Shown: one piece after another, positions 34,144 to 45,119 of the stretch
Layout of the letters: each line of letters starts with the position of its first letter
How positions within the stretch are numbered: position 1 is the first letter of the stretch
Assembly: GCA_023374045.1 (NCBI GenBank)
Contig: JAIOTZ010000269.1
Span: 1 to 64,000, forward strand
Source: Limonium bicolor
Lineage: Eukaryota; Streptophyta; Magnoliopsida; Caryophyllales; Plumbaginaceae
DNA: 64,000 nt
Direction: 5' to 3'
The notes under the pieces: model-generated
Told to the model about the DNA's origin: nothing
Seen by the model: the letters and a program-made list of their open reading frames with translations, nothing else
Database searches by the model: none
Position numbers and translations under genes: made by a program

Positions 34144-37100
34144 TGAAATACCCCGAACTTAAATATAATGATTAAAATTATTCTGATATGTATTTAAGGG
34201 CCTAATAACGCCTAAGTAATATTGGTAGGGAAAAATAAATCCAAAAGAAATGAAGAAACACTTAAAAAGCGAAAAACGCTAAATAAGCGTTAAATAACCA
34301 TAGGAGGTATGAGACCTCGGTTAGAGTATTATATGGATTCTTAAGGCTTAATAATGCCTAAATAATATAAGGGAATAATTCCCGAAGAAAACGGATCCAT
34401 AAAATTGATTAAAACCACAAACGAACCTTAAAGCGCGTTTTTCGAGGAAACCGGGAAAACATGACTTTAAGCGGGTCAAATAGACTCGTAACAATTTTGG
34501 TCAACCAAATAGTCATTAATAAACATTAATGAAGGTCTAGGACCAATAAAATCAATTAAACGAGAAAATTGTAAATAAACGAAACTAGTGTGTCCACTTT
34601 AGGAAATAGAAATTAAAAATGTGAGTGTGTGCAGTGTGTGAGCCGATTGGCACTCTCCCCCTCACTCTCTTAATTCCCCCTCATTCACAAAAGGCAAAAA
34701 GTAAACTAAAAGCAAAAAGGTAAAAATCTTATTTTACCTTCTCTCTCCTACTCCCCCTCATTTCCCACACACTCTCACGTACTACACCTCTCTCTCATTT
34801 TCTTTCTTCTCCAAGCAGCCATTCCATGGCGATTTGCAAATTCCCTCCAGCACACTCCCTTCTCTCCTCTTGTTAACTACTCAAACCTCCACCAAAAATT
34901 ATAAAATTTGTACCATTGTATTCCTCTCATCAAGGAGAACATCTCTCTCTTTCCCAAATTCGAAAATACCCATTTTCATCTCCATGGGTGTTCTTGCTTT
35001 TAAAGATGAAGACCACCATTAGAAACCCCTTCTTCACCTTGTTGGTTTAAGGTAAAAAGAAATTCGAAAATACTAGCATTTCTTACTCTTGCTTGTAATT
35101 AGAGATTTCCAAGTCTTGAATTCTATTCCTTGTATGCCCAGCCGATTTTGGCTTCTTTCGGAGAGTGGAAATCTTGCTCTTATTGCTATCCAACACTCCA
35201 ACCATATACTTGCAAGGTAATGCATCTCCTAAACCCTAAAAATGTGCCTTAAAGCTTTAAGATAATTTAAGGGTTAGTTGTATTGAAATGGTGGTATGTA
35301 ATGGGCTGTAGCAGTAGGAATTGAATTTCCATAACCGATGGAAGAGAGGAAAGGGAAGGAAAGAAGAAGAAAGGAAGAAAGGAGAAGGAAAGAAAGGCTA
35401 GAAAGAACAAGGTAATTACACTCACCTTGTGTAGCTTTTGTATGCCTATTGTAACAGATTTTAGTAGCTGGAAATGAGTATTGTAAATGGTATTGAGTAG
35501 TAGTATAATGTGGAAGAATACTAGAATGTTTTAAAGCTTTAAAAGACATTTAAAAGCTTGTATGAACCTTGAGGAAAGAAATGGTATGTGCAGGAATAAA
35601 ATGAGTGTTTAGTGTTTAGTGTGTATATTGATAATGAATATATGGAGCAGGGTGTAAACTGAGCTGATGAGTAAATTGATGTGGTGAGAATACTTAAGAA
35701 ATTAGGGAAACCCTGTCAAATTTTGGTTAGGAATTAAGACTTAAGTGCTGTTGCAGAAGAAAGAACATGGATATGTTCAGAGAGGAAAATGTGTGATTAT
35801 CACCTTGGATTGTATTTAGGAGGAAGAGGTGTAGTTGAGTAGAATTGAAAATGGTGTAATGGGAAGTGTTTAACCAAGTTATGCTAGATTGAGAACCATT
35901 TAGCTAGTGGGAAGAATGAAGGAAAAATTTGTAGCAGTAGATGAGGAAGAAAAACTGTAACAAGAGGAAAAAAATTAGCAGTGAAAAAGGTGTGAGTTAA
36001 CAGAGGTTGAGTGATGAGTTTAAGGAATGAATTGAGGGAATTTAGAGTGTTGATTTAGTGCTAAAACATGCTAAAGTTCATGTGGGAATATTGGCAAAGA
36101 AACAGGAAAATGATTGAAGTGAGAACAGAGCTTAAAAACTGTAAATTTGCAATAGACTGAATTCGTACTGGTTTGCAAACAAGTACGCAAAAAAGTACGC
36201 AAACAAGTACGCAAACAAGTACACGAACAAGTACGCAAACAAGTGCAACAGAAACTCTAGCTGAAGGATGGTCCGGGTTTGCAAACAAGTACACAAACCT
36301 GGACCACCTCAAAAACTTGACAGAAACTCTCGCTGAAGGATGGTCCAGGTTTGCAAACAAGTACACAAACCCGGACCACCTTAAAAACTTGACAGAAACA
36401 TCTCTAAAGAGATGGTCCGGGTTTGTAACCCCGGACACAAACCCGGACCACCCCAAAAATTGCCCAGAATGTGTTTTAATGCATTCTAATGATGGGGATT
36501 TGAATGGTAATGATAGTATAAGGTAATTAAGACTTGATTAATAATGTTTAATGGTCATTAAGGGCATAAACAAGCTTGGGGAGTAATGAGAAGTAAGTAA
36601 CTTAAGTAAATGGACTTGAATAGTAATGAATTAGTAAGTATAAACCGGGAAACTTTAGAAAAGTAATAAGTAAGGTTAATTATGGATAATTAACCACCCA
36701 ACTATATATATGTGATAGGATTTGATTAGTTGAACACCGAAGAGGAGTTAGTGAGTCCAAAAGAAACGGTGAAAGGTATGATTTCTTCATGCTCTGTATC
36801 CTAACCTGGTTACCCCGATTTGTGTGCTTATTTGATCACTTAAATAAGATAAATGCATGAATCGGACTTTAATGCACTTACTTGTGCTTGTTTATGTTTG
36901 TTATTGATATATTGTCTTGAACATTTAGTTTGTATAATTCATGAAATGAATGAATGAGAATGGATGTGTATATGTACCTTGTAGTGTACTTGTGTAATGT
37001 ATTGTACCGTGAATGAGTGCGTGTGTGAGTAGTGTATTATTGTGTGGTCTGGATGTGTTGACTTCTACTAATTCCTAACTACCTAACTCCTAACGTAAGT

Positions 37101-38219
37101 ATTGAGTAAATTGGAATGAGTAGAAGTCTGATATAGTTTCGGCCACGCGTGAGGATGAGGAGACACAAGAGGTTGGATCTGATTCCTGGCTTTTAATCTT
37201 TTCCACGGCCCAAACCCCTTAAGTGGGTAGCATCCTGGATTAGTGAGCCACAGTAAAGCTCGGTGGTGGGACGGTGTAGTCCCTGCCCGGAGGTCACTAC
37301 GACTTGACTTGAGTAAGTAAGTAAGTAAGTAAAGTATGTATGAGTAATGGTCTTAGCTGGTGTAAGTCATTGACCCTGAGTAAAAGAGTAATCTCTACCC
37401 GATTAACCCGGGTGGATAAAAAGGAGCTAACCGGTATTGTGTATGTATTGTGTATGTGTATTTTGGTAAAGGTAAGTATGTATTAGTTGACTTGTATTGT
37501 CTTCCTTGTAGGTATTGAAGTGTATGTACGTATTCCTTGTGTAGTATTGTAGTATTGAGTATGAAAGCATGTATGTATGTATGAATAAAATGACTCGCAT
37601 GTATTCGACCTAAGTAGTCGGCATACGCTCGCTAGTACGCGGGGTATGCGGAAGTCATATGCAGCATAAGCTGAGCCCCTAGGGGCAATGTTTTTATTGT
37701 ATAGGTACCGAAGCAGCTAAGGTCATGGTAAGAGACCGGCGGTTGTGCTTAGATAGCTAGAAGTGAATGGTAGATAGTAAAGGATTGTATAAGGCTTGTA
37801 GCCTTGAATGTAGAAGTGTACCAAGGGGTACACCATTATGTATTTAGAAAGTATGTAGTGTGAGGAATGGGTAGATGCTAGACTCTAAATGAGTATGTAT
37901 GAAATTGAAAGAGGTATTGTATTTGGATAAGGATCTTAGTAAACTTGGTGTATTATGTTGTATTGTAATTATGGAGTGTTGTATTGAATGGAGTATTGTA
38001 GTACTTGGTTGGTAATTGGAGTGTGTATTGTATTTGTGTAGCACTCGGATATTCCGGCCCATCAGACCGATGATGTATATAGTAGTAAGCCTTGTTAGTC
38101 ACGTGGGTGGCTAACGACGTTGTATCACCCACCGTTGTGTATGTATGTATCCGTTGCGTGAGTATGAGAGTATGAGGAGATTGGACGGTAATGACGGTAT
38201 TAGGGGTATGGGTGTTACA
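34144..38219 (+). repeat. Element A 5' LTR, 4.1 kb
   Basis: Starts TGAAATACCCCG and ends GGGTGTTACA. It aligns with the B LTR (54930-58951) over the whole length outside the hairpin array, for example AAGCGAAAAACGCTAAATAA near the start. A CT-rich leader-like block (about 34640-34870) and three AAGGTAA-type sites (about 35050, 35216, 35411) follow. A short AGTA run lies at 37311-37335. The block CATATGCAGC to GCCCCTAGGGGC (37660-37687) is shared with B and E. No protein gene. Confidence 0.88.
36170..36449. repeat. A array: three 36-nt hairpins at exactly 72-bp spacing, preceded by a 12-bp tandem repeat
   Basis: Units 36270-36305, 36342-36377 and 36414-36449 have arm GGTCCGGGTTTG, a 12-nt loop and arm CAAACCCGGACC. 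Single-base variants leave G-T or A-C pairs. Just before, CAAACAAGTACG-like 12-mers are tandemly repeated (36170-36245), and the same word forms the loop of units 1 and 2. Confidence 0.92.
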
Positions 38220-38730
38220 AAAAGTGGTATCTTCGCTCTGATGACTGGAAATACCGAGTTTAGGAATACTGAGTTAGGAATTAGAAGCTTAAGGCTAAGG
38301 GCTGAGTGATAGCATTAGAGATATGCTAGTTAGGAACTCCCTACAATATCAGTCCCGCCCGCCGCATTCCCACTGTATAACTTGGGAAAGAACGCCAAAG
38401 AGAAGGAAAGTCCTCTCATACTCGGGAAAACCCGATCTGGCAGTTGTGAAATCACCAAACGGTAAACGAGAACCGACATATAGTAGACTCCCAGAACTGG
38501 AAGTCCCGGAGATGGTTCCCGGTTGAACAACAATAACTGCACTTAATAGTGGCAGAATGAATACTTCAACCACAAGGAGGCTATAACTTACAACAGCATG
38601 GGGCGACATGCTTAGCATTCGCGAAACCTGGCTATTAAAAAAGCAGAAGGAAAGAAGCACTAAGCGTGCAACGAGAGGAAAAAGGAACAATAACAAAACC
38701 CAAGACATATGTCTACGGGACGGTAATAGC
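38220..38730 (+). mobile_element. A internal region, piece 1, with damaged PBS
   Basis: After the LTR comes AAAAAGTGGTATC and then TTCGCTCTGATG. Compared with B (58951 onward), about 11 bases have been lost just after TGGTATC, which destroys the PBS. The remainder is collinear with B 58975-59470 and non-coding. C is inserted at 38730. Confidence 0.8.
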
Positions 38731-40743
38731 TGTGAGCCTTGATTTTAAACCCTATCCTATGTTGATTAAAGTTGATTAGGATCTAACCGGGTTTTAGGTC
38801 CACTTATAGTCTAAGATTAATAACTATGTCATATAACAATAATTATTAAAACCTAAGCTAGCTCACTGGAACCTATTATGAGTCGCCACCTAATTTTAAC
38901 CTAGATCAAATTAGGAAAGGAGAGTTCGGGTTCGGGGGGCTCGATATTCGACTTAATTAGGGTTCAATTACTTTCATTACCCTCCTAGGTCGTTTTTCCT
39001 CTACTTGGTTTAATTACGGCTTTTACAAAGTTGCTTTTTAACCTAAGTGCGCGCTTCTGTTTTTTTTGTGTTTTTTAGCATTTTTTGACAGAAAATTAAA
39101 GTAAATTAAAGATTCCTAAACTAGGGTTTCAGAGGCAGAATTAGGTCAAATTTTGTTTCCGTCCGGCTACGGACCTAATGTCCGAAACCACGGACCCTAG
39201 TTAACCTATGAACATAAAAGTCGAATTAAACAGAAACACAATTGCAAGTCCGGGGCCACGGACAGGATGTCGTGGGCCCGGACATTATTTAGAAAACCTA
39301 AATTTTGAATTTAAAATCCCGCCGCCGTCCGTGGGCGTCCGGGCTTACGAACAGGAGTCCGGGACCCCGGACATGACGTCCGTGGGTGCGGACGCCTCGG
39401 ACGGCGGCGTTGAGGCTGTTCCCGAAGGTGTTTTTGGCTCAAATTTTATGGGTGTGTAGCCTGAAAGATGTACAAGACGTTAGTGATTGAAAGTTTTCAA
39501 TTTGAAATCGAATTTAATGCGGAACTTAACGAACAAGTTAGAAGGCAGAAACACAAACAAACCTTAATTCAGAAGCAAGGAAAAATCAATTCGGTTAGCA
39601 ATTTCAACCAGAATCGTATTTTGACCAGAAGGGTTAGAGAATTTGGTTTTTACCTGTTTTGATTTCGAAAACTTGTTGTTCCTTCACGTCGGGAATCTCT
39701 GAAAGCTTCGTTGGTGGCCGATCCGGTTCGACTTTGACCCGAGCTTCTGACCTCTTCTTCCTTGTGTTGTTAAGCACGTTTTGATTCTGTATTTGTGGTG
39801 TTTTGATGCTTGGAAGTTCAATGAGAGAAGAAAGAATGTGTTTTTGGTGATTTTGGGATGATTTCGGTAGAGTTTCGGTGTTGGGAGTGTTTGAAAACGT
39901 GGGAGGCAAGTAGACGGCTGTGTTTTCTGACTATGGGGATCATCTACCTGCCCTAGGTCGTTTTTTGGAAGGCCTTTTATAGAAAGAGCATGGCCAAGTT
40001 GATAGAACAGAATTTTTATCTAAAACCTTGATTTTGTGCTCTAAGAGAATCTGATTTTTTAAAATACATTGCAAGACGATAAAAATTATGAAAATTTAAC
40101 TGAAGGTAAAGAATGATTTTTAGGAATTTTGAGTGTGGAATCGGGTTATTTTGATAAATAACCGATTAGATAAAAATCTCACAATCTGGAATCTCCCAAA
40201 ATTCATAACTTATTATTGGAAAGTCGAAATTACGAAATTCCAACGGCATTAGTCTCTAATAATCATCCTCTACCCTGTGTTAAAATTTCATGACATTTTG
40301 TTTTGATTTCGGTATTTTCCAGAGGAGAGAGAAAATTGTAAAAATGATTGAATTTCTCTTTTAAATTTTGGGATAAGGTTCCAAATAAAATAATTTCAGG
40401 TTTATGACTGTGTGTAGTCATGCTAACCATGTGACAATTTTATTTTAATTTTGAAAACCCTTTTATTTCTATTTTGAGGTTATTTCATGTGTTAATTATT
40501 AAAGAAACTAGCTTATTAAAAGCTTAATTTCCAGAATAAATATTATCAGAAAATCATGAAATACCTTTCATAATGACTATGATATTTGGAAGTGTTTGGA
40601 GATAATGAACAAGTCATATGAAAATAGAAAATCCCGAGAATGTCCTTGGAAAATCCTGCATCGGTGCATTTTGACCATTTTGCCCTTTGTAACACGTATG
40701 CCTTAGAGACTACTCGAGGGGGTTTGAAATTTTGGGTATAACA
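38731..40743 (-). repeat. C 3' LTR
   Basis: 2.01-kb LTR, nearly identical to 46344-48361. A sense TATA box CTATAAAAGG lies at 39973-39982 on the minus strand, which predicts an RNA start near 39950. The GC-rich inverted-repeat block at 39161-39409 therefore falls several hundred bases inside the transcribed part. ORFs here are fortuitous. Confidence 0.9.
39161..39409. repeat. GTCCG/CGGAC inverted-repeat block in the C 3' LTR
   Basis: GTCCG and CGGAC words alternate. A 36-nt unit (39248-39283) has arm GTCCGGGGCCAC, a 12-nt loop and arm GTGGGCCCGGAC. An outer pair (CCGCCGTCCG with CGGACGGCGG) encloses several nested smaller ones (39320-39409). Confidence 0.85.
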
Positions 40744-40800
40744 GATTGCCCCCGTCAACTGGACTTTGTAATGAAAGTGAGAAGGCCAGTTGATGCTTGA
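40744..40800 (-). other. C polypurine tract with adjacent inverted repeat
   Basis: Sense GACGGGGGCAATC directly precedes the 3' LTR. CAACTGG at 40756 and CCAGTTG near 40788 on the plus strand could pair across about 25 nt beside it. Confidence 0.8.
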
Positions 40801-40860
40801 GTGATACCCCAAAATTTCAAATGTTTCCAAGACCCTGCATGTTATCGAAAACTGATAAAT

Positions 40861-41135
40861 TGTGTCGAGCTATTCTAAGGCGCTGACTACCTATAATGAT
40901 GATATGATGTCAAACTATTCTAAGATGTTGACTGCCTGCAAGTAAAGTGAAATGAAGCAATGTCAAGCGGTTCTAAGGCGTTGACAACCTAAAATGTGGA
41001 AATGAGATAATGTCAAGCGATTCTAAGGCGTTGACAACCTAAAATGTGGAAATGATGTCAAGCTATTCTAAGGCGTTGACTACCTATAATGAATGAAATG
41101 ATGTCAAGCTATTCTAAGGCGTTGACTACCTATAA
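40861..41135. repeat. C tandem array 1: six units of 45-53 bp with GTCAA/TTGAC arms
   Basis: Units start at 40861, 40906, 40959, 41011, 41056 and 41102. Each has TGTCAAG, about 13 bases including TTCTAAGGCG, and TTGAC. Units 3 and 4 extend the stem to TGTCAA/TTGACA. The array is non-coding. Confidence 0.85.
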
Positions 41136-41189
41136 TGAATGAAATGAATGCAATGTGTTTAATGGAAGCAGGTAAGCTAAGGAGTGGTG

Positions 41190-41450
41190 TTAGGTCTTAC
41201 TACGAGCCTAAAGGGATGACTCCAGGTCTTATGACGAACCTAAGGATGGTTGCTAGTCTTATGACGAGCCTAAAGTGAATGAATAAGGGGTCTTATGGGT
41301 GCCTGTAGGGTAGGCCTTATGGGTGCCTGAAAGGATTTGAATGTAGGGTAGGTCTTACGTGTGCCTAAAAGGATTGAATGTAGGGTAGGTCTTATGTGTG
41401 CCTAAAAGGATTGAATGTAGGGTAGGTCTTATGTGTGCCTAAGGTTTAGG
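41190..41450. repeat. C tandem array 2: AGGTCTTATGNNNGCCT hairpins
   Basis: About eight loosely spaced units such as AGGTCTTATGACGAACCT, AGGCCTTATGGGTGCCT and AGGTCTTACGTGTGCCT. The short arms change together: AGGT with ACCT, AGGC with GCCT. CTTATG is the shared core. Confidence 0.8.
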
Positions 41451-41454
41451 GATG

Positions 41455-41850
41455 AGACTCATCTTAACTCAGTTGCTTATGGAGACTGAGATCCATCTAC
41501 TCGGTTGCTTATGGAGACCGAGATCCCTACTCGGTTGCTTATGGAGACCGAGACCATCTACTCGTTGCTTATGGAGACCGAGACCCAATCTACTCGGTTG
41601 CTTATGGAGACCGAGATCCATCTACTCGGTTGCTTATGGAGACCGAGATCCATCTACTCAGTTGCTTATGGAGACTGAGATCCATCTACTCGGTTGCTTA
41701 TGGAGACCGAGATCCATCTAACTCAGTTGCTTATGGAGACTGAGATCCATTCTACTCGGTTGCTTATGGAGACCGAGACCCAATCTACTCGGTTGCTTAT
41801 GGAGACCGAGACCCAATCTACTCGGTTGCTTATGGAGACCGAGATCCATC
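41455..41850. repeat. C tandem array 3: CTCGGT...ACCGAG hairpins
   Basis: About eleven copies of a 31-38 bp unit with CTCGGT, TGCTTATGGAG, ACCGAG. Near 41467, 41656 and 41722 the unit has CTCAGT and ACTGAG instead, so both arms changed together. The METEIH/LLMETE-type ORFs on it are repeat artefacts. Confidence 0.9.
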
Positions 41851-42219
41851 TAAACTTGACCAGGCAAATGCAGTATGCTTGATGATGTGAGGATGCAAAA
41901 CACGTTTTATGCAAATGATTGTCATTGTGATCAAATTGTTAAGGTTCCAAACATGGAGATGACAAGGTTTACCCGAGTATTGCAAAGTGAAATTGAAGTG
42001 CTTGCGAAAACCGAAAATTTGCACAAAGCAAGAAATAGCTGAAAATGTGCCAAACATGGCAATGCTTGAGAAAAACACTGTTAAGAAAGGAAAGCGAAAT
42101 AATCATTTCCTGACTAAGAGTTCCAGACCTGCAATTTTTTTCTCAGAGGATGAACACGATACTAATGGAAATGTGTGGTGTTCATTGTGGTGCTGAAAGC
42201 TTTTGCTGGTGTTCAGGAT

Positions 42220-42561
42220 TTATGACAAGCCTGGGGTTGGGGTGTGATTTTGGATGGTGATTTGGATTAAGATGAGCTGATGTTTTGTGGAGGTAAGACC
42301 AGTGACGGGCCTGAGAGTGTTTGTGTGGAGGTTAAGGCTTATGTGGGCATGTGTGGTATGATGTGAGGGTAAGGGCTTATGTGGGCCTACGTGGTAAGGG
42401 CTTATGTGGGCCTGCGTGGTGGTGTTTGTGGTGCCCACGCTTTGGGTTTCCGTTGGTGTTGTCATGGCAATTGTTGGAACCAACAATTGCCCCCAGTATT
42501 GTTCCTTAAGGCAATCTGAGCTAGAGTTCATGGCAATCGATCGGAACGATCGATTGCCCCC
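42220..42561. repeat. C array 4 and two palindromes joined to PPT-like tracts
   Basis: More TTATG-core units (AGGGCTTATGTGGGCCT type) occur at about 42220-42420. At 42466-42491, GGCAATTGTTGG / CCAACAATTGCC forms a 12-bp stem that runs into CCCCCAG. At 42533-42559, GGCAATCGATCG / CGATCGATTGCC does the same. In sense these are GGGGGCAAT tracts like the terminal PPT. Confidence 0.8.
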
Positions 42562-42670
42562 AGTATTTTCTTTGATTAAACATGCGAACAAGTCTTATCC
42601 TCACATGGTCAAGGATTGTGTCTTGATGTGGTGCTTTACACTCAAAGTGTTTGATTCTTGCACTCGTTTC

Positions 42671-43141
42671 TCACCTACGGTCACAACTTCTTGACCATTG
42701 AATTTGATATTTGATGAATTTACGCATTCGATCTGTTACTTTCACGTGATTGGACACACAACTATCAAGTCGGAAGTCTTTAAGGCTTATAACGTGGCCA
42801 TAGGGTGTGATGAAAGACAACGGGACCATGGAGGGATATTTGAGGTATGTGGAGCTTAAAAGGGGTGACCAAAGCTGCACCTTGCATCTTCTCTTGGATT
42901 CATCTCCCTTGTCTTGAAGTCGTCTAGCTGCTTCATGTTGACGTTGCTTTCGAGCTTCTGGACCTGGACTTTTGAAGTTGTCCTTTACACCTTTTCTCTT
43001 TTTGTCATTTGGATTTCTTCGAGGCACTTCGGGTTTGCCTTTTGTTTTAATCTTTCTTGGCTTTGCCTTCGGGGTTCTTGTGTTTCCCGGTTTTGGGCTT
43101 CGAGAGCTGTTTTGATGTGAGCTCTGTTGATCCTGTGTCAC
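42671..43141 (-). CDS. Basic ORF of unknown nature in element C
   Basis: A 156-residue frame whose first 85 residues are rich in Lys, Arg, Pro, Ser and Gln (for example KPRKIKTKGKPEVPRRNP); the rest has no obvious domain. An overlapping frame (43047-43265) has a similar basic composition, so a frameshift is possible. It lies downstream of gag in sense, where protease and pol would be in an autonomous relative. It could be a chance ORF. Confidence 0.25.
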   Translation of the reverse strand: MTQDQQSSHQNSSRSPKPGNTRTPKAKPRKIKTKGKPEVPRRNPNDKKRKGVKDNFKSPGPEARKQRQHEAARRLQDKGDESKRRCKVQLWSPLLSSTYLKYPSMVPLSFITPYGHVISLKDFRLDSCVSNHVKVTDRMRKFIKYQIQWSRSCDRR

Positions 43142-44072
43142 TTTGGGACCATTTGCGGATCACTTTGTCATGCTGATAGCGGCATTGCTTCTTTGGAATG
43201 ATGGGAATGTTATCTGAGAGTCGGGCTCCTCGCTTCCTTTGGTCACCGGGTCGGTCATTCATCATTGGCCGGGTTATTTTGTGGAGTTCATAATGTCAAA
43301 AAGGGATATACGAAAGGCTCAGCGGGGGTACCTAGGGTTTAATGTCAGGGTTCACAAGCTTTTGGCTATGTGGTGCTGTACCTAGGCGCTTCGTCATTCC
43401 TGATAGTTGTGTATCCGCTCTTTGTTACTTTTCACAGGTCTAAGAGTAAATTCACAAATTGTCTCCTTCGGTCGGAGTTATGCCGTTTACCTCACCTTTG
43501 AATGTGGTCTTTCCGAAGTCGTGTAAAAATGACACGCCCGTTCGCTCATGGTTTTTCCGCTCGAGACACTCTCATGAGTTTCACTCAGAGACTAGCTCAC
43601 ACGCTTAAACGAAATATTAAAGACGACGGACCTGAGCTCAAATTGCCCCTAGTATTGATTTGGGGTTTATGACAACACTTAAACAGATGTAGAATTTGGA
43701 CCGCTTTGTGGATTGTTTTAGATGTTCTGTGACGGTGTTTGGACGGACATGTTCACCCATTTGAAAAAAAACGAATCGTCTTGTTCTATTGCAAGAATGA
43801 TTGTTTCACGTGCCTTTATCAAAACACGCATTCAAACCCTTTTTTTTGTTAGAAAAAAAAGCATTTATTTACGAAAAATTTGTACATGATTTTCTTAAAG
43901 ATGTGAAGGATGCAAAAGCTTTATTAGTGGCAAATAAATTGAATAACACTAAGTACAAACATCGAAAAGTTACTCAAAGTATTCTAAAAAGGAAAACTGA
44001 ATGGGAACGAAATATTCTAAAGTCTAAACTAAGAACTGTGAATTTAAAGTGATTTCTAACAAAAGCATTCTC

Positions 44073-45119
44073 CTAGATATCGTCGCATCGAAACCCCTGG
44101 TCAAAGAGGTCCTGGATCGTGTGCCTCAAAGCCTTGCAATCTTCAGTGTCGTGGCCAGGTAATTGGTGGTACCGGCAGAACTGACTTAGATTCCTTCCTT
44201 TCTGAGGGACCCCAGGCCGGGGGGTGAGAGGTTGTAGTATGCTTCGCTCTTGGAGCCTTTTAAAAGCCTGGCTCAACGGTCGGCCGATGTCTGTGAACTC
44301 TCTCTGACGGAGTTTCTTTCTAGGTGGCTCTGATGCTCCAATAGCCCAGCCTGATTCTCTTAGCCGTCGAACGGTGTTTACCTCATGCTGCCTGGTTCTC
44401 TTTTGGATGCCTCTTTGGACGCAAGCTGCTGTCCTTGAACCATTTCCGGTGTCTTCTGAGTCCCCAAGCTTTAATTCTCCCTTATGGATCAACTCCTCTA
44501 GGACACCAACTTGTCCCATCAGCAAGTCAAAACTAGGAAAGTATGTGAGTTTCAGCTTCTCATTGTATTGCTTTCGCATATTCTTGATTACCATTCGGAT
44601 TTGCTCCTGTTCGTCCATATTTGTGAGCATAGCGGCTGCCTTCATCCTCCAACGCTTGACGAAGTCGGTCATTGATTCACCTTCTGTTTGTCGTGTGCTT
44701 GCAAGATCAGCCCTGGTGACTCCAAAACTTCTAGCGTACTCAAAATGATGCAGAAAGGCTTCACAGACCTCCTCGTATGTCTTGGTATTCATCCTTCGAG
44801 TTATGTACCAACGCTGAGGAGTCTCATCAAGATAGCGAGCAAATACCTTGGCCTTTTGCATATCGTTCAGCAAAAGGATAGACATTTCTCTATCGAACAT
44901 TGCCAAATGAAGCTGTGGGTCGGAGGAACCCTTGTACAGAGGAAGTGTTGGCAGTTTCAACTTTGGAGGGAGATCGATCTCGGGATACAATCCAGTGGAA
45001 AAGTAATCAAAACCGGCCGGCTTGTTGGCCTTCTCCATGCGCTCAATCTTTTTCAGCATCTCATCGAATTCTATGGCTAACCGAGCATCCGTGCTGATTG
45101 GAATTCCTCCTTCTGCCAT
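44073..45119 (-). CDS. gag: Gag of element C
   Basis: An intact 348-residue frame starting MAEGGIPISTDARLAIEFD. It has an N-terminal coiled segment, the gypsy capsid core (KVFARYLDETPQRWYITR, then YEEVCEAFLHHFEYAR, then ESMTDFVKRWRMKAAAML), a basic region (EPPRKKLRQREF) and a degenerate C-terminal knuckle (CRYHQLPGHDTEDCKALRH). Length and order fit a Tat/Ogre-type Gag. The frame ends at a stop with no protease after it, so particles would need processing and RT from a helper. Its integrity suggests recent selection or recent insertion. Confidence 0.85.
   Translation of the reverse strand: MAEGGIPISTDARLAIEFDEMLKKIERMEKANKPAGFDYFSTGLYPEIDLPPKLKLPTLPLYKGSSDPQLHLAMFDREMSILLLNDMQKAKVFARYLDETPQRWYITRRMNTKTYEEVCEAFLHHFEYARSFGVTRADLASTRQTEGESMTDFVKRWRMKAAAMLTNMDEQEQIRMVIKNMRKQYNEKLKLTYFPSFDLLMGQVGVLEELIHKGELKLGDSEDTGNGSRTAACVQRGIQKRTRQHEVNTVRRLRESGWAIGASEPPRKKLRQREFTDIGRPLSQAFKRLQERSILQPLTPRPGVPQKGRNLSQFCRYHQLPGHDTEDCKALRHTIQDLFDQGFRCDDI

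Noticed and set aside
36061..36456. 131-residue minus-strand ORF with Leu/Val/Cys repeats
   Set aside because: Read-through of the 12-bp and 36-nt repeats in the A LTR.
41452..41882. Repeat protein with METEIH / CLWRPRS units
   Set aside because: Produced by the tandem hairpin array, with shifting frames and no consistent start.
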